A stretch of 60,080 nt of DNA, from NCBI GenBank assembly GCA_017477465.1, contig JAFUVU010000036.1, forward strand, positions 1 through 60,080, in the 5' to 3' direction. The translations under genes and the position numbers were made by a program. The number at the start of each line of letters is the position of its first letter. The stretch's first letter is position 1. The notes below the pieces were generated by a model, which saw only the letters and a list, made by a program, of their open reading frames with translations, made no database searches and was not told the DNA's origin. Shown here piece after piece: positions 52,067 through 59,914 of the stretch. The stretch comes from Bacteroidales bacterium. Lineage in GTDB: Bacteria; Bacteroidota; Bacteroidia; Bacteroidales; UBA932.

Positions 52067-52147
52067 AAGTGCGGTTTTGACGTTTTTCGCACCTGGCGGC
52101 CATCTTCAATTGCTTCTCAGGTGCGCTTTCAGCTGTTTTCGCACTTG
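52067..52147 (-). repeat. two diverged units of the 52-bp repeat family
   Basis: On the minus strand two hairpin-bearing units start at 52147 (caagtgcgaaaac) and 52095 (caggtgcgaaaaa), exactly 52 nt apart. Both have the form GTGCG-aaaa...-CGCAC. They match the array at 59915-60080, in opposite orientation, and lie between the nuclease gene and the DUF4491 promoter. Confidence 0.75.
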
Positions 52148-52219
52148 ACTACTGCCTTTTGTCGAAAGGCTGACAGTCACCCCCTTTGTTTAAGGTATTT
52201 CAAATGAGACTTTCAGCGC

Positions 52220-53314
52220 TTAGAAGGAAGAGAACGTGCTCCAGGATGTGTTGCTTTCGGCCGACGCTTCAATGCCGTCCGGCAGGGCGTCAAAGAAGTT
52301 GAAGCCGGTCCAGTCCTGGATTTGCTTTACGCTCACCACATTGTCCTGCCAGGCGTCGTTGTCGGAGTAGTTTTTGTGTTCCATCCATACGCCCACTGCG
52401 CTGGCCGATGTAACGCTTCCTCCGCTGCGCTTCACCTTCAGAAGCACTTTCCAGTAGTAATTGGGCACCGGAATCTTAGAAGGTTTGATGCTCGACGAGC
52501 TGGCGTTGAGGTAGGTGATGCTCTCGCTGCCGCCTACTTTGCGGAAAGCCGCGCCGGTAACTACGTAAACGGTATCGGCCTTGTTCGTGAGTCCCCGTAC
52601 AGTATTCTCCAAGGTGCTCCATACCGTGCCGTTGAAGCCGTCCTGAAGCTGTGGCGTCTGGTTGGTGAGGTAGTACACCTGCTTGCGCATTGTGGCGTCG
52701 CACTTGCGGTCGGCCGCCGGAAGCTGATGCCCGCGGGAGTAGTTGCCACCATAGTTGCTGCTGTAGGAGTTGCTCTTGACGTTAATCTGCTCGTCGGCCG
52801 AAAAGTCAGGATTGTAGGCCCAGCTCTTGCTTGTGGCCGAGCCGCTGGTATGGCTGCTCGTGAGAGGGTATGCCGTCCATAGGGCAGTGTATGTGCTCCT
52901 GTCGTAGTGGTAGCTGTAGTTTCGGCTTGTTCCTTTGCCGAAGTGGCCGTCGTAGAAGTTGCCGTCGCTCTGCTGCGAAGGAAGCTCCAGCCACTGGGGC
53001 CAGGTTTGCGAGCTGCCCGAAGCGCTTGTATTGAAGGACTTTACTTCGCCGTAGTGATACTCATAGCTGCCGTCTGTCTCTTCAAGCACATAAGCTTTGT
53101 AGTAGTAAGTGGTGTTTGCGTTCAGGCTCTCCAGCGTAGCGCTGAAACTGCCGGAACTGCCGCTTGCACTGTCCACATAAAGCTCTCTGTTAAGGTCCGA
53201 TGCGCTCGTTCCCCAATAGAACCCCGTCTCGACAATAGTGCCTGTTGCTCCCGAGAAGGAGCCCTGCAGGGTTGCCCCTGCAGAACTTACATTCTCAGTA
53301 CCTTCCGTAACCAC
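52220..53314 (-). CDS. DNA/RNA non-specific endonuclease part of a split surface protein, 364 aa
   Basis: Fn3-like domain (about 1-97; ETGFYWGTSASDLN, TTYYYKAYVLEE) followed by a NucA/NucG-type endonuclease domain (about 105-350) with YSRGHQLPAADRKC; His196 is the catalytic base, with a Mg-binding asparagine expected in the following helix. The first listed codon is a GTG. It is in the same frame as the gene ending at 53342; only the TGA at 53342-53344 and ten sense codons lie between. So this is probably the C-terminal part of one 1,329-residue lipoprotein. On its own it has no signal peptide. Confidence 0.85.
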   Translation of the reverse strand: MVTEGTENVSSAGATLQGSFSGATGTIVETGFYWGTSASDLNRELYVDSASGSSGSFSATLESLNANTTYYYKAYVLEETDGSYEYHYGEVKSFNTSASGSSQTWPQWLELPSQQSDGNFYDGHFGKGTSRNYSYHYDRSTYTALWTAYPLTSSHTSGSATSKSWAYNPDFSADEQINVKSNSYSSNYGGNYSRGHQLPAADRKCDATMRKQVYYLTNQTPQLQDGFNGTVWSTLENTVRGLTNKADTVYVVTGAAFRKVGGSESITYLNASSSSIKPSKIPVPNYYWKVLLKVKRSGGSVTSASAVGVWMEHKNYSDNDAWQDNVVSVKQIQDWTGFNFFDALPDGIEASAESNTSWSTFSSF

Positions 53315-53341
53315 CGTAGTGGCCTGGGAAGGGGTTGAACT

Positions 53342-56209
53342 TCAGTTGTAGGTGATTTCTATCTGGGAGATATAGATTGCACCGTTGTAAGACCGGATGC
53401 CGATATACTGATAGTCATCAGTTACATCTATAGTCCCGCTCGCTGACAGGCTGCCAATCTTTGTGCCCTGTTTTGAAGCGTTGTAAAGGTCGGTGGCTCC
53501 TGTATATGCTGTATTGCTGCCGTAAACGTCGATGGTATTGGTGCCGCTGGCAACAGTAATTTTAACCGACTTGATGGTTCCGCCGCTAGTGGTGGAAACA
53601 ATACCGGAGTTGCTGTTCTTTGACCTCATTTGAATAGCACCTTCACTGGTTTTGGCACTTTGACCGGCATATACGGCCGTTGAGTGGTTAGTGTTGGTAG
53701 CGCTTACTCCGGAAAAATCGGCGTAGGTGGTCGTAGTGGCTGCAAACAAATCCGCTGTCAGGATGTCAACAATTTCGGTTCCGCTTGATTTTGCACTCTG
53801 CTTTACCGTAACATCTGCAAATGCCGTTGCATCGGCACTCTCTTTGATGCGGAGTGTACCTAAAGTCGCTTCTGCGCTACCGCCTTCGGCGTCAGCGGTG
53901 ACGGTAAAATTCTTTCCATCCTGAACTACGCTAAAACCGCTGCCGGAGAGAATCTCATAAGTGACTTCATAGTTGGAAGTGGCGTTCACAACTGCACTGC
54001 TGCCGGATGCTCCGGCCAGGGTAATGGTAGTAGGCTCTACTGTTACACCGTGGGGCATCGGAGTGCTGTCATCCTTCAATACGTAGAGGAAAGGAAGACT
54101 TGCACCGCTCTGGTCCGAACTGTATCTGCCAAATGTAGTATAAGTTCCCTCACCGAACTGAATATATGTGCCTGCACTGGTAATCTTGAATGAATTGTCG
54201 GATTGCTTGACAATGGTCCAGACACCTTCTGTTGTGCCGGCATTCAGAGTATTAAAAGAACCGTCTGCATAAACAAATCTGCCGTCAGGTTGTTTGATTG
54301 TATATCCCTCGCCCGATGCTGTGATTTCGAAGAGATAGTCTTCGGCACCGCCAATTTTAATAGTATTCTCGTCCTCTACGCTGTCGGTTACTTCATATCC
54401 GGCGGGGTAAGCCCAATTTTTACCGCTGGGGATAGGAGTGGCCAAATAGGTCTTGCCGGCCTTCACGCCAACCATCAGGTATTGTTTTCCGCTTGTGATT
54501 GACGTGGCTTTTACATACGTCTTTGCAGGAGTGGTGACGTTAATGTCGATGGTAGCAGTAATGCTGCTGTCTTCTTTCAGGGTGACGGTTACGGTGTAGA
54601 TGCCTGCGGTGGTCATGTCAACTGCACTGGCGTCTACAGTGTATTCGGAATCTGTCAATTCCTTGGTTGTGCCGTCGTTGTAAGTGAGGGTGACTTTTCC
54701 GTCAAATGCGTAGGTTCCGCCGACTTCAAAATTGGTGCTTGCATCGCTGATTTCAATTGATACGGGGGCTTTGACAGGCTCATTGCCTACACCGTTCAGC
54801 ATGAAGATTCTTACTAAAGTTCCGGTGGTGGAAGTAGGAGCATAGCAAGAGAAGATATTGCTGCCGCTGTTGTAACGAAGGGTGTTGCGAGTATTGGTAC
54901 CCTGGGCGGTGACGCTTGCAATACCGCCGACAATCTCTATCTCCCAGGAACTGTTGTCCGTCAGAGTAGTTTCCGTCCTGAGGTAGTTTGAACCGCTTGA
55001 GGCGGCATAGAGGTAACCGGAGGACGCACCTCCATTGATGGTCTCAAGTGCGAAGGTTCCGGTTTTGTTGCCTTCTGCAATGTTGAGGCGAAGAACAGTA
55101 GCGCTGGGGTTGACAATTACGCTCTTCCCGTCAGTATTCGTGTCGATGGTAACATCAGAGGCTGAACGGTTGTTGCCGTTCTGCGTTGTGCCAATTGCAA
55201 AACCGGCATCCTTGGCGACGATAATGATTTCCTCGCCTTCCTGGATTTCGCTGACATCTTTGATAAGTACGTAAGTCTTTGCGCCTTCGGGGGTTACACC
55301 GGCCATGTTGACGCCGAAGCTTGCAATGTGACCGGCCTGGAACTTATAACCGGCAGGAATGGTGATGGTCTTTGTGAAGACACGGTCCTTGCTGGTGTTG
55401 ACACTTAGCTTTATGGTCTTTCCACCCATGTCTACAGGGCGGCAGGCAAACCAGATGTCGCTGGTTTTGTTGGTCTTGAGGCTTATGATGTTAGTCCCGG
55501 CAGTGCCGTTTTCGGCCCAGGTCCCGGCTTTGATGTCGGTGTCCACTTCGCTGTCTTCCACATAGTAGAACCAGCGGCCTGCCCACTCCTCTTCTGCCTC
55601 CAGAGATACACCTGCAACTGCTTCATCGCTGTCCAGGGCAAGATTTACGAGGGAGAACTTACCATAGGCGGTAATGTGGGAGAAGTTGAAGGTTACGCTC
55701 TCCGGCATGATGCCGGCTTTATCTTCTGTGTATTTGGCAACCAGAATCTGGGCAAGTTCGTCGGCCGAATTCTCAAGAGGAGTCTGGTCGGCAGGAATCT
55801 GAACGCTCCAACGGTTGTAATAATTATCATCCTTCTTGGCGGAGATGTCGGAGATAACGGCATTGCTGGGGCTGATAGCATAGAAAGTGTAAGTTGATGA
55901 GCCGTCAGCTGCGAATTCTTTTACAGGGGTGAATTCGGCAGTGGCGCCGGTTTCGTCGGGTGCAACGTCAGCTTTCACTGCGGAGGCTTTGTTCATTGAG
56001 ATGGACACCTGCTGATTGGAAGTCCAAAGCACAGGGTATGCGCCGACTGGATCGGGTGTGCCGAATGCGGTTTTGGTGACTAACTCGCTTGCATAGAATT
56101 TAATGTTCCTGGAAGCGGGCGTGAAATCGGTTTCCTGATTCTTCTGGCAGGAAACAAAAGCAAGAGCGAGTGCTACGCTTGCGGAGAGAAAGGAGAAAAA
56201 CTTTTTCAT
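53342..56209 (-). CDS. large multi-domain lipoprotein (N-terminal part of the nuclease protein), 955 aa
   Basis: Lipoprotein signal (ALALAFVSCQKNQE, Cys21). An N-terminal fimbrillin-like domain (about 35-305; NIKFYASELVTKTAFGTPDP, TYTFYAISPSNAVI) is followed by two ricin/unknown beta domains (about 310-475, 600-740), an Ig-like domain (about 480-570; YTVTVTLKEDSSITATIDIN), a BACON-like domain (about 745-830) and a C-terminal beta sandwich (about 840-955). It ends ...EITYN then TGA, and the frame continues into the endonuclease at 52220-53314. Surface display of a nuclease is the likely purpose of the full protein. Confidence 0.82.
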   Translation of the reverse strand: MKKFFSFLSASVALALAFVSCQKNQETDFTPASRNIKFYASELVTKTAFGTPDPVGAYPVLWTSNQQVSISMNKASAVKADVAPDETGATAEFTPVKEFAADGSSTYTFYAISPSNAVISDISAKKDDNYYNRWSVQIPADQTPLENSADELAQILVAKYTEDKAGIMPESVTFNFSHITAYGKFSLVNLALDSDEAVAGVSLEAEEEWAGRWFYYVEDSEVDTDIKAGTWAENGTAGTNIISLKTNKTSDIWFACRPVDMGGKTIKLSVNTSKDRVFTKTITIPAGYKFQAGHIASFGVNMAGVTPEGAKTYVLIKDVSEIQEGEEIIIVAKDAGFAIGTTQNGNNRSASDVTIDTNTDGKSVIVNPSATVLRLNIAEGNKTGTFALETINGGASSGYLYAASSGSNYLRTETTLTDNSSWEIEIVGGIASVTAQGTNTRNTLRYNSGSNIFSCYAPTSTTGTLVRIFMLNGVGNEPVKAPVSIEISDASTNFEVGGTYAFDGKVTLTYNDGTTKELTDSEYTVDASAVDMTTAGIYTVTVTLKEDSSITATIDINVTTPAKTYVKATSITSGKQYLMVGVKAGKTYLATPIPSGKNWAYPAGYEVTDSVEDENTIKIGGAEDYLFEITASGEGYTIKQPDGRFVYADGSFNTLNAGTTEGVWTIVKQSDNSFKITSAGTYIQFGEGTYTTFGRYSSDQSGASLPFLYVLKDDSTPMPHGVTVEPTTITLAGASGSSAVVNATSNYEVTYEILSGSGFSVVQDGKNFTVTADAEGGSAEATLGTLRIKESADATAFADVTVKQSAKSSGTEIVDILTADLFAATTTTYADFSGVSATNTNHSTAVYAGQSAKTSEGAIQMRSKNSNSGIVSTTSGGTIKSVKITVASGTNTIDVYGSNTAYTGATDLYNASKQGTKIGSLSASGTIDVTDDYQYIGIRSYNGAIYISQIEITYN

Positions 56210-56221
56210 AGGGCAGGCGTA

Positions 56222-56383
56222 TTAAAAAACCAACGGAGCACCGCCGAGGGTGCCTAAATCGTCAAGGACGCCGCTTTCAATTCCAGAACCGGAGAAAGCG
56301 TTACCGCTTGTACACACCACTCCCTCGGCTTGTACTACGAGGGGCTCTGCCACAGGGGCATTGTAAAAGAGTTTTTTTGACAT
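56222..56383 (-). CDS. small protein upstream of nuclease lipoprotein, 53 aa
   Basis: MSKKLFYNAPVAEPLVVQAE followed by a Gly/Ser-rich tail ending GTLGGAPLVF*. No signal peptide or membrane segment. Its stop lies 12 nt before the lipoprotein ATG on the same strand, and a promoter word precedes it, so it heads the transcript. Similar short proteins occur before large surface lipoproteins in Bacteroidales (from memory). Function unknown. Confidence 0.6.
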   Translation of the reverse strand: MSKKLFYNAPVAEPLVVQAEGVVCTSGNAFSGSGIESGVLDDLGTLGGAPLVF

Positions 56384-56422
56384 AGTTATGAAAATAATGA
56401 TAACACTCTACCAAACATCTTG

Positions 56423-56430
56423 CAAATTTA
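56423..56430 (-). promoter_or_regulatory. -7 box of the nuclease-lipoprotein operon
   Basis: taaatttg on the minus strand (TAnnTTTG), 39 nt before the ATG at 56383. Confidence 0.5.
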
Positions 56431-56468
56431 CTAAAATCTTCGCGTTTTATCAAGTTTTAATCTGCCGT

Positions 56469-57140
56469 TTAGTCGAAGACTACTGTGATATAGTGATTGG
56501 TCCTCACCGGGGCACCGTCGGCCTTGGCGGGCTTCCATTTGGGAGAACTTTTTACAACGCGAAGCGCCTCTTCGTTAAGGGCCTCATTCTCCGCACGTTT
56601 GGTGATCTGTACTTCCTGCACGCCTCCGTTCCGGCCTACTACGAAGCGTAGGCTCACTTTGCCACTGGCGCCTGGTTTGCGGAGGTTTTGCTGCACCCAT
56701 GCGCGGAAGGCTTCATCGGCCTCCTTGCCCGTTTTCCCTTTGAAGGAAGGCTTGCGCTCCAGGCGGTCGTAGAAGGAGAGGTTATGCTCCGGCCCGTCGC
56801 TTTTGGCGATGAGGCGTCCGTCCTTCATCTCCTTGGTGGTGCCGGCGTAGAGGGTGAATCGGCCCAGGACTGTGAGGGTGTCGCCTTTTGAGATGTCCAT
56901 CTGCTTGAAACTGCTGCCTTTGCCATCCTGGATGCCGTAAACGAGGAGGGTGCCGCTGTCGTCCTGCAGATAGAAGCTTCCGCTGGAGGTGCTGCGTATT
57001 TTCGACACCACGCCCTTGACGGCATAGCTTGTGGTGTCGGAACTTGAGAGCTTAAGGAATTCCTTGACGCTGAGCTGTTTAGGCTGTGCCAAAGAACTGG
57101 CCGATAAAAGGAGGAACACTAATGCAGGGAACGGTTTCAT
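56469..57140 (-). CDS. secreted OB-fold/TonB C-terminal domain protein, 223 aa
   Basis: Signal peptide (ALVFLLLSASSLAQ), an OB-fold-like domain (about 22-110; YAVKGVVSKIRSTSSGSFYL, GTLLVYGIQDGKG, KGDTLTVLGRFTLY), then a TonB C-terminal-like domain (about 125-223; AFRAWVQQNLRKPGASGKVS, LRFVVGRNGGVQEVQITKRA). No membrane anchor follows the signal, so it does not look like an energy transducer. The combination is unusual. It starts 2 nt downstream of the metallophosphoesterase stop. Confidence 0.8.
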   Translation of the reverse strand: MKPFPALVFLLLSASSLAQPKQLSVKEFLKLSSSDTTSYAVKGVVSKIRSTSSGSFYLQDDSGTLLVYGIQDGKGSSFKQMDISKGDTLTVLGRFTLYAGTTKEMKDGRLIAKSDGPEHNLSFYDRLERKPSFKGKTGKEADEAFRAWVQQNLRKPGASGKVSLRFVVGRNGGVQEVQITKRAENEALNEEALRVVKSSPKWKPAKADGAPVRTNHYITVVFD

Positions 57141-57141
57141 A

Positions 57142-58221
57142 TTAATTGTGCAGTTTAAGGACCACGTACTCCGAGCGCGTGCCGATCCGGAATTTCCCGC
57201 CCCAGATTCCCAGGCCGGAGGTGATGTAATATCGGGTTGCTCCGCGCTGATGATGGCCGTATGCTTTTTCGAACATCATGTCGGTGAGCCAGTTGCCGGG
57301 CCATATCTGACCGTGATGGGTGTGTCCGCTGAATTGGAAATCAACGCCCGCCGACTCCGCCTCCTGCAGGTTGGAGGGCTGGTGGTCCAGCAGCAGGGTG
57401 AAAAGGGGAGAGGAGGGGAGCAAATCGGCCACTGGGATGCGCCGGGGGTTGCTTTTGTCGTCGCGTCCCGCTATGCGAATGCCCGACACAACGGCCGATG
57501 AGTCGCGAAGGAGCGTGATTCCGGCGAGCTTGTAAAAGGCTTCCGAGCCTTCTTCGCCGCCGATGTATTCATGATTGCCGAGGCACGCGAAAGCGGGGGC
57601 TTTCAGCTTGCGGAATTCATCGGCATAATTGCCTTCCATCACCGGCCTCAGCGAGCCGTCCACTATGTCGCCGGCAAAAAGGACCAGGTCGGGGGCCTCG
57701 GAATTGATGAGGTCCACCCATCTTTTCAGCTCCGCCTTGCGGTTGTGGTATCCTACGTGCAGGTCGCTTGCAAGAACTATCGTAAGGGGCTTCTCGATCG
57801 GCTTATCTGTCGTAATATCAATTTCTTGCCGATATTTATGATGATAGTGGAAATACCCGCCGACAAGAAGTGCGCCGATGGTTGCAAGCACGGTAATGCT
57901 TCCCGGAAGCGAGTCTCGGAGGAAGGATGCGGGGATGAGTTTCAGCACCCGCCCCGCCACCAGCACGGCGAAAATGATGATGGCGTAGAGGAAAAATATC
58001 ATCCACGAAGTGCCGATTTCATAAGTCGCAGTGGCAAGGAAGAGCGGCATCCTGTCTCCGAAGGCGAAGTGCGGGATAATGACAAGGAAAGACAGAAGAT
58101 ATAAAGCGGTGAAAAGCCATTTTCCCCAGGCCGGAGCGGGAAGGATAAGCCAGAAATGCCACGCAGTCCAAGCTATTAACAGCGTTAATAAGATAAGAAT
58201 CAATATCATACTACTTCGCAT
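57142..58221 (-). CDS. membrane metallophosphoesterase, 359 aa
   Basis: Calcineurin-like phosphoesterase with an N-terminal membrane part of about four helices (MILILILLTLLIAWTAWHF, WLFTALYLLSFLVIIPHFA, MIFFLYAIIIFAVLVAG, SITVLATIGALLVGG) and a C-terminal catalytic domain with LASDLHVGY, LFAGDIVDG, CLGNHEY and FSGHTHHGQIWPG metal-binding motifs. It resembles YkuE/YaeI-type enzymes, possibly acting on lipid phosphates such as UDP-diacylglucosamine. Start at 58221 or 58209; the -7 box only 6 nt before 58221 favours a leaderless start or the second ATG. Confidence 0.9.
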   Translation of the reverse strand: MRSSMILILILLTLLIAWTAWHFWLILPAPAWGKWLFTALYLLSFLVIIPHFAFGDRMPLFLATATYEIGTSWMIFFLYAIIIFAVLVAGRVLKLIPASFLRDSLPGSITVLATIGALLVGGYFHYHHKYRQEIDITTDKPIEKPLTIVLASDLHVGYHNRKAELKRWVDLINSEAPDLVLFAGDIVDGSLRPVMEGNYADEFRKLKAPAFACLGNHEYIGGEEGSEAFYKLAGITLLRDSSAVVSGIRIAGRDDKSNPRRIPVADLLPSSPLFTLLLDHQPSNLQEAESAGVDFQFSGHTHHGQIWPGNWLTDMMFEKAYGHHQRGATRYYITSGLGIWGGKFRIGTRSEYVVLKLHN

Positions 58222-58227
58222 GGGATG

Positions 58228-58235
58228 CAAAGATA
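58228..58235 (-). promoter_or_regulatory. -7 box of the metallophosphoesterase operon
   Basis: tatctttg on the minus strand (TAnnTTTG), 6 nt before the ATG at 58221. Confidence 0.5.
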
Positions 58236-58256
58236 ATTATTATCCATGAAAAAACG

Positions 58257-58264
58257 TATATTTG
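58257..58264 (+). promoter_or_regulatory. -7 box of the rhodanese gene
   Basis: tatatttg (TAnnTTTG), 27 nt before the ATG at 58292; the divergent -7 boxes are 21 nt apart. Confidence 0.55.
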
Positions 58265-58291
58265 CAATGGTATATTAAGCGGTTTGTTATT

Positions 58292-59335
58292 ATGAATAAA
58301 ATCGTTGCCCTCATGGCTTTTTCTCTTTTTTCGTTATTATCCTGTAAAGCGTCGTATCAGGACCTTGATGTAGAAGGCTTCGACTCCATGCTCCGTTCCG
58401 AGCCCCGCGCCCAGCTTGTGGACGTAAGAACGGCCGAAGAGTTTGCTGCCGGCCACATTGCTCCGGCTGTGAACATCGACTGGAATTCTTCAGGATTCTT
58501 GGATGAGGCGGTTTCGCGCCTGGATAAGGCGCTGCCCGTGCTTCTTTACTGCAGAAGCGGCCGCCGCAGTGCCGCGGCAGCTGCCAAGCTTTCCAAGGCC
58601 GGTTACCAAGTTTTCAATCTGGCAGGTGGCTTTCTGGCATGGACGGAGGCAGGAAAAGCCGTGAGCATGTACGAGGTGGAAAGGTTTTTCACCAAGGCGG
58701 GTAATCCGCTGGATGTCAGTTTGATAAAGCACGGTTCTCTGGAGATTCGCTACAAAGGCATCTCCATTCAGCTGGACCCTGTTGCCGGCTACGGCAAGTC
58801 CACCGACTACGCCGCAGATTTCCCCAAGGCCGATGTCATCCTGGTCACTCACGAGCATCCGGACCATCTGGACGCCGCTGCCATCGAAACCCTATCGGCC
58901 CCCGGGACATTGCTTATTCTCAACAAGACCAGCCGTGACATGATCGGCAAAGGCGACGCCGTTTCCAACTTTGAAAAGAGGATACTTCCCGGCGAAATTC
59001 TGCTTGAGGCGGTGCCGGCATACAACACCACTCCCGGCCGCGAGAAGTTCCACCCCAAAGGCAACGGCAACGGATACGTTCTCACCATCGACGGCTTCCG
59101 CATCTACGTGGCAGGCGACACTGAAGACATCCCCGAAATGGCCTCGTTAAAAGACATCGACCTTGCCTTCCTCCCTGTGAATCAGCCATATACAATGACC
59201 CCGGAGCAATGCGTCTCCGCCGCTAAGGCCATCGCTCCCAAAGTCCTCATTCCCTATCACTTCAGCAGCACCGACCTAAGCTCCCTCCCCTCCCAACTCC
59301 CCTCAATCGACGTCCGCCTAAGACAAATGCAATAG
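58292..59335 (+). CDS. rhodanese / metallo-beta-lactamase-fold lipoprotein, 347 aa
   Basis: Lipoprotein signal (FSLFSLLSCKAS, Cys18). Rhodanese domain at about 22-122 with the persulfide cysteine Cys87 in LLYCRSGRRS, then a UlaG-like metallo-hydrolase domain (about 140-345) with THEHPDHLD (186-194), AGDTED and PYHFSS metal ligands. Sulfur transfer and hydrolysis in the periplasm are possible; the substrate is unknown. The order differs from the known persulfide dioxygenase-rhodanese fusions, where the metallo-domain comes first. The start at 58292 removes ten upstream residues that overlap the promoter. Confidence 0.88.
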   Translation: MNKIVALMAFSLFSLLSCKASYQDLDVEGFDSMLRSEPRAQLVDVRTAEEFAAGHIAPAVNIDWNSSGFLDEAVSRLDKALPVLLYCRSGRRSAAAAAKLSKAGYQVFNLAGGFLAWTEAGKAVSMYEVERFFTKAGNPLDVSLIKHGSLEIRYKGISIQLDPVAGYGKSTDYAADFPKADVILVTHEHPDHLDAAAIETLSAPGTLLILNKTSRDMIGKGDAVSNFEKRILPGEILLEAVPAYNTTPGREKFHPKGNGNGYVLTIDGFRIYVAGDTEDIPEMASLKDIDLAFLPVNQPYTMTPEQCVSAAKAIAPKVLIPYHFSSTDLSSLPSQLPSIDVRLRQMQ

Positions 59336-59345
59336 CCTCCGCTTT

Positions 59346-59438
59346 CTGTCATTTGGCCAGGCGCCACCTCTTTGTCATTTCGACCGCCTCGCGTTTTTTG
59401 TCATTTCGACCGGAGTGAAGCGGAGTGGAGAAATCTCT
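59346..59438 (+). repeat. interspersed repeat, three diverged units
   Basis: gtcatt units at 59348, 59373 and 59400, the last as gtcatttcgaccggagtgaa and then gcggagtggagaaatctc. A diverged version of the 23913, 29411 and 49357 copies, same orientation. Confidence 0.75.
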
Positions 59439-59445
59439 ATTCTAA

Positions 59446-59659
59446 GTTGGTGGAGAGGGTATGCCCTTCCGCTCAGCTGTCAGAAAGGGGGCGGCACCGG
59501 TCGTTTGACGTCGTAACTCCTCCTTTTACGGTCCCTTCGGGTCCGTAACGTCGTCGAACAGACTCCGTCATGCCGCTAGCGCGTCACCACTCCCTCCTCA
59601 AGGCCATCGCACGTCCCCCTTTCTGCCAATTCGCTCCAGGCCACACCCTCTCCACCAAC
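59446..59659. repeat. 214-nt nested inverted-repeat element
   Basis: Outer arms gttggtggagagggt (59446-59460) and accctctccaccaac (59645-59659) are perfectly complementary. A second perfect pair, cagaaaggggg (59481-59491) with ccccctttctg (59615-59625), lies inside, with gaps of 20 and 19 nt. Further in, gcggca/tgccgc (59491-59496, 59571-59576) and a 15-bp imperfect pair (59503-59517, 59545-59559) continue the fold. It could be a structured RNA or a MITE-like element; no coding frame. Confidence 0.7.
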
Positions 59660-59706
59660 CCACCCTCTGCAGGTAGTTCGAAGTAACGCTCCGGTTCATG
59701 GCATTA

Positions 59707-59914
59707 CGCAAATATGGCCAAAAACGCGTAACGCGAAAAACCAAGGTGAGCGGCATTCGCAAATATGCCACATAATGCGTAACGCGATGAACTATGATGC
59801 CAGGAACTACGCAATAATAGCCCAAAATGCGTAACGAGTGGCACTATTGTGCCTGGAGCTACACAAAAATGGCACAAAACGCGTAACAAGTGGCACTATG
59901 GTGCCTGGGACTGT
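59707..59914 (+). repeat. degenerate 52-bp tandem repeat, class 1
   Basis: Four units start at 59707, 59758, 59810 and 59862 (51-52 nt apart), each with a core like aaaaygcgtaacrmg and ending with ggcac/ggtgcctgg-type sequence in the last two. The phase continues without break into the class 2 array. Confidence 0.7.
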
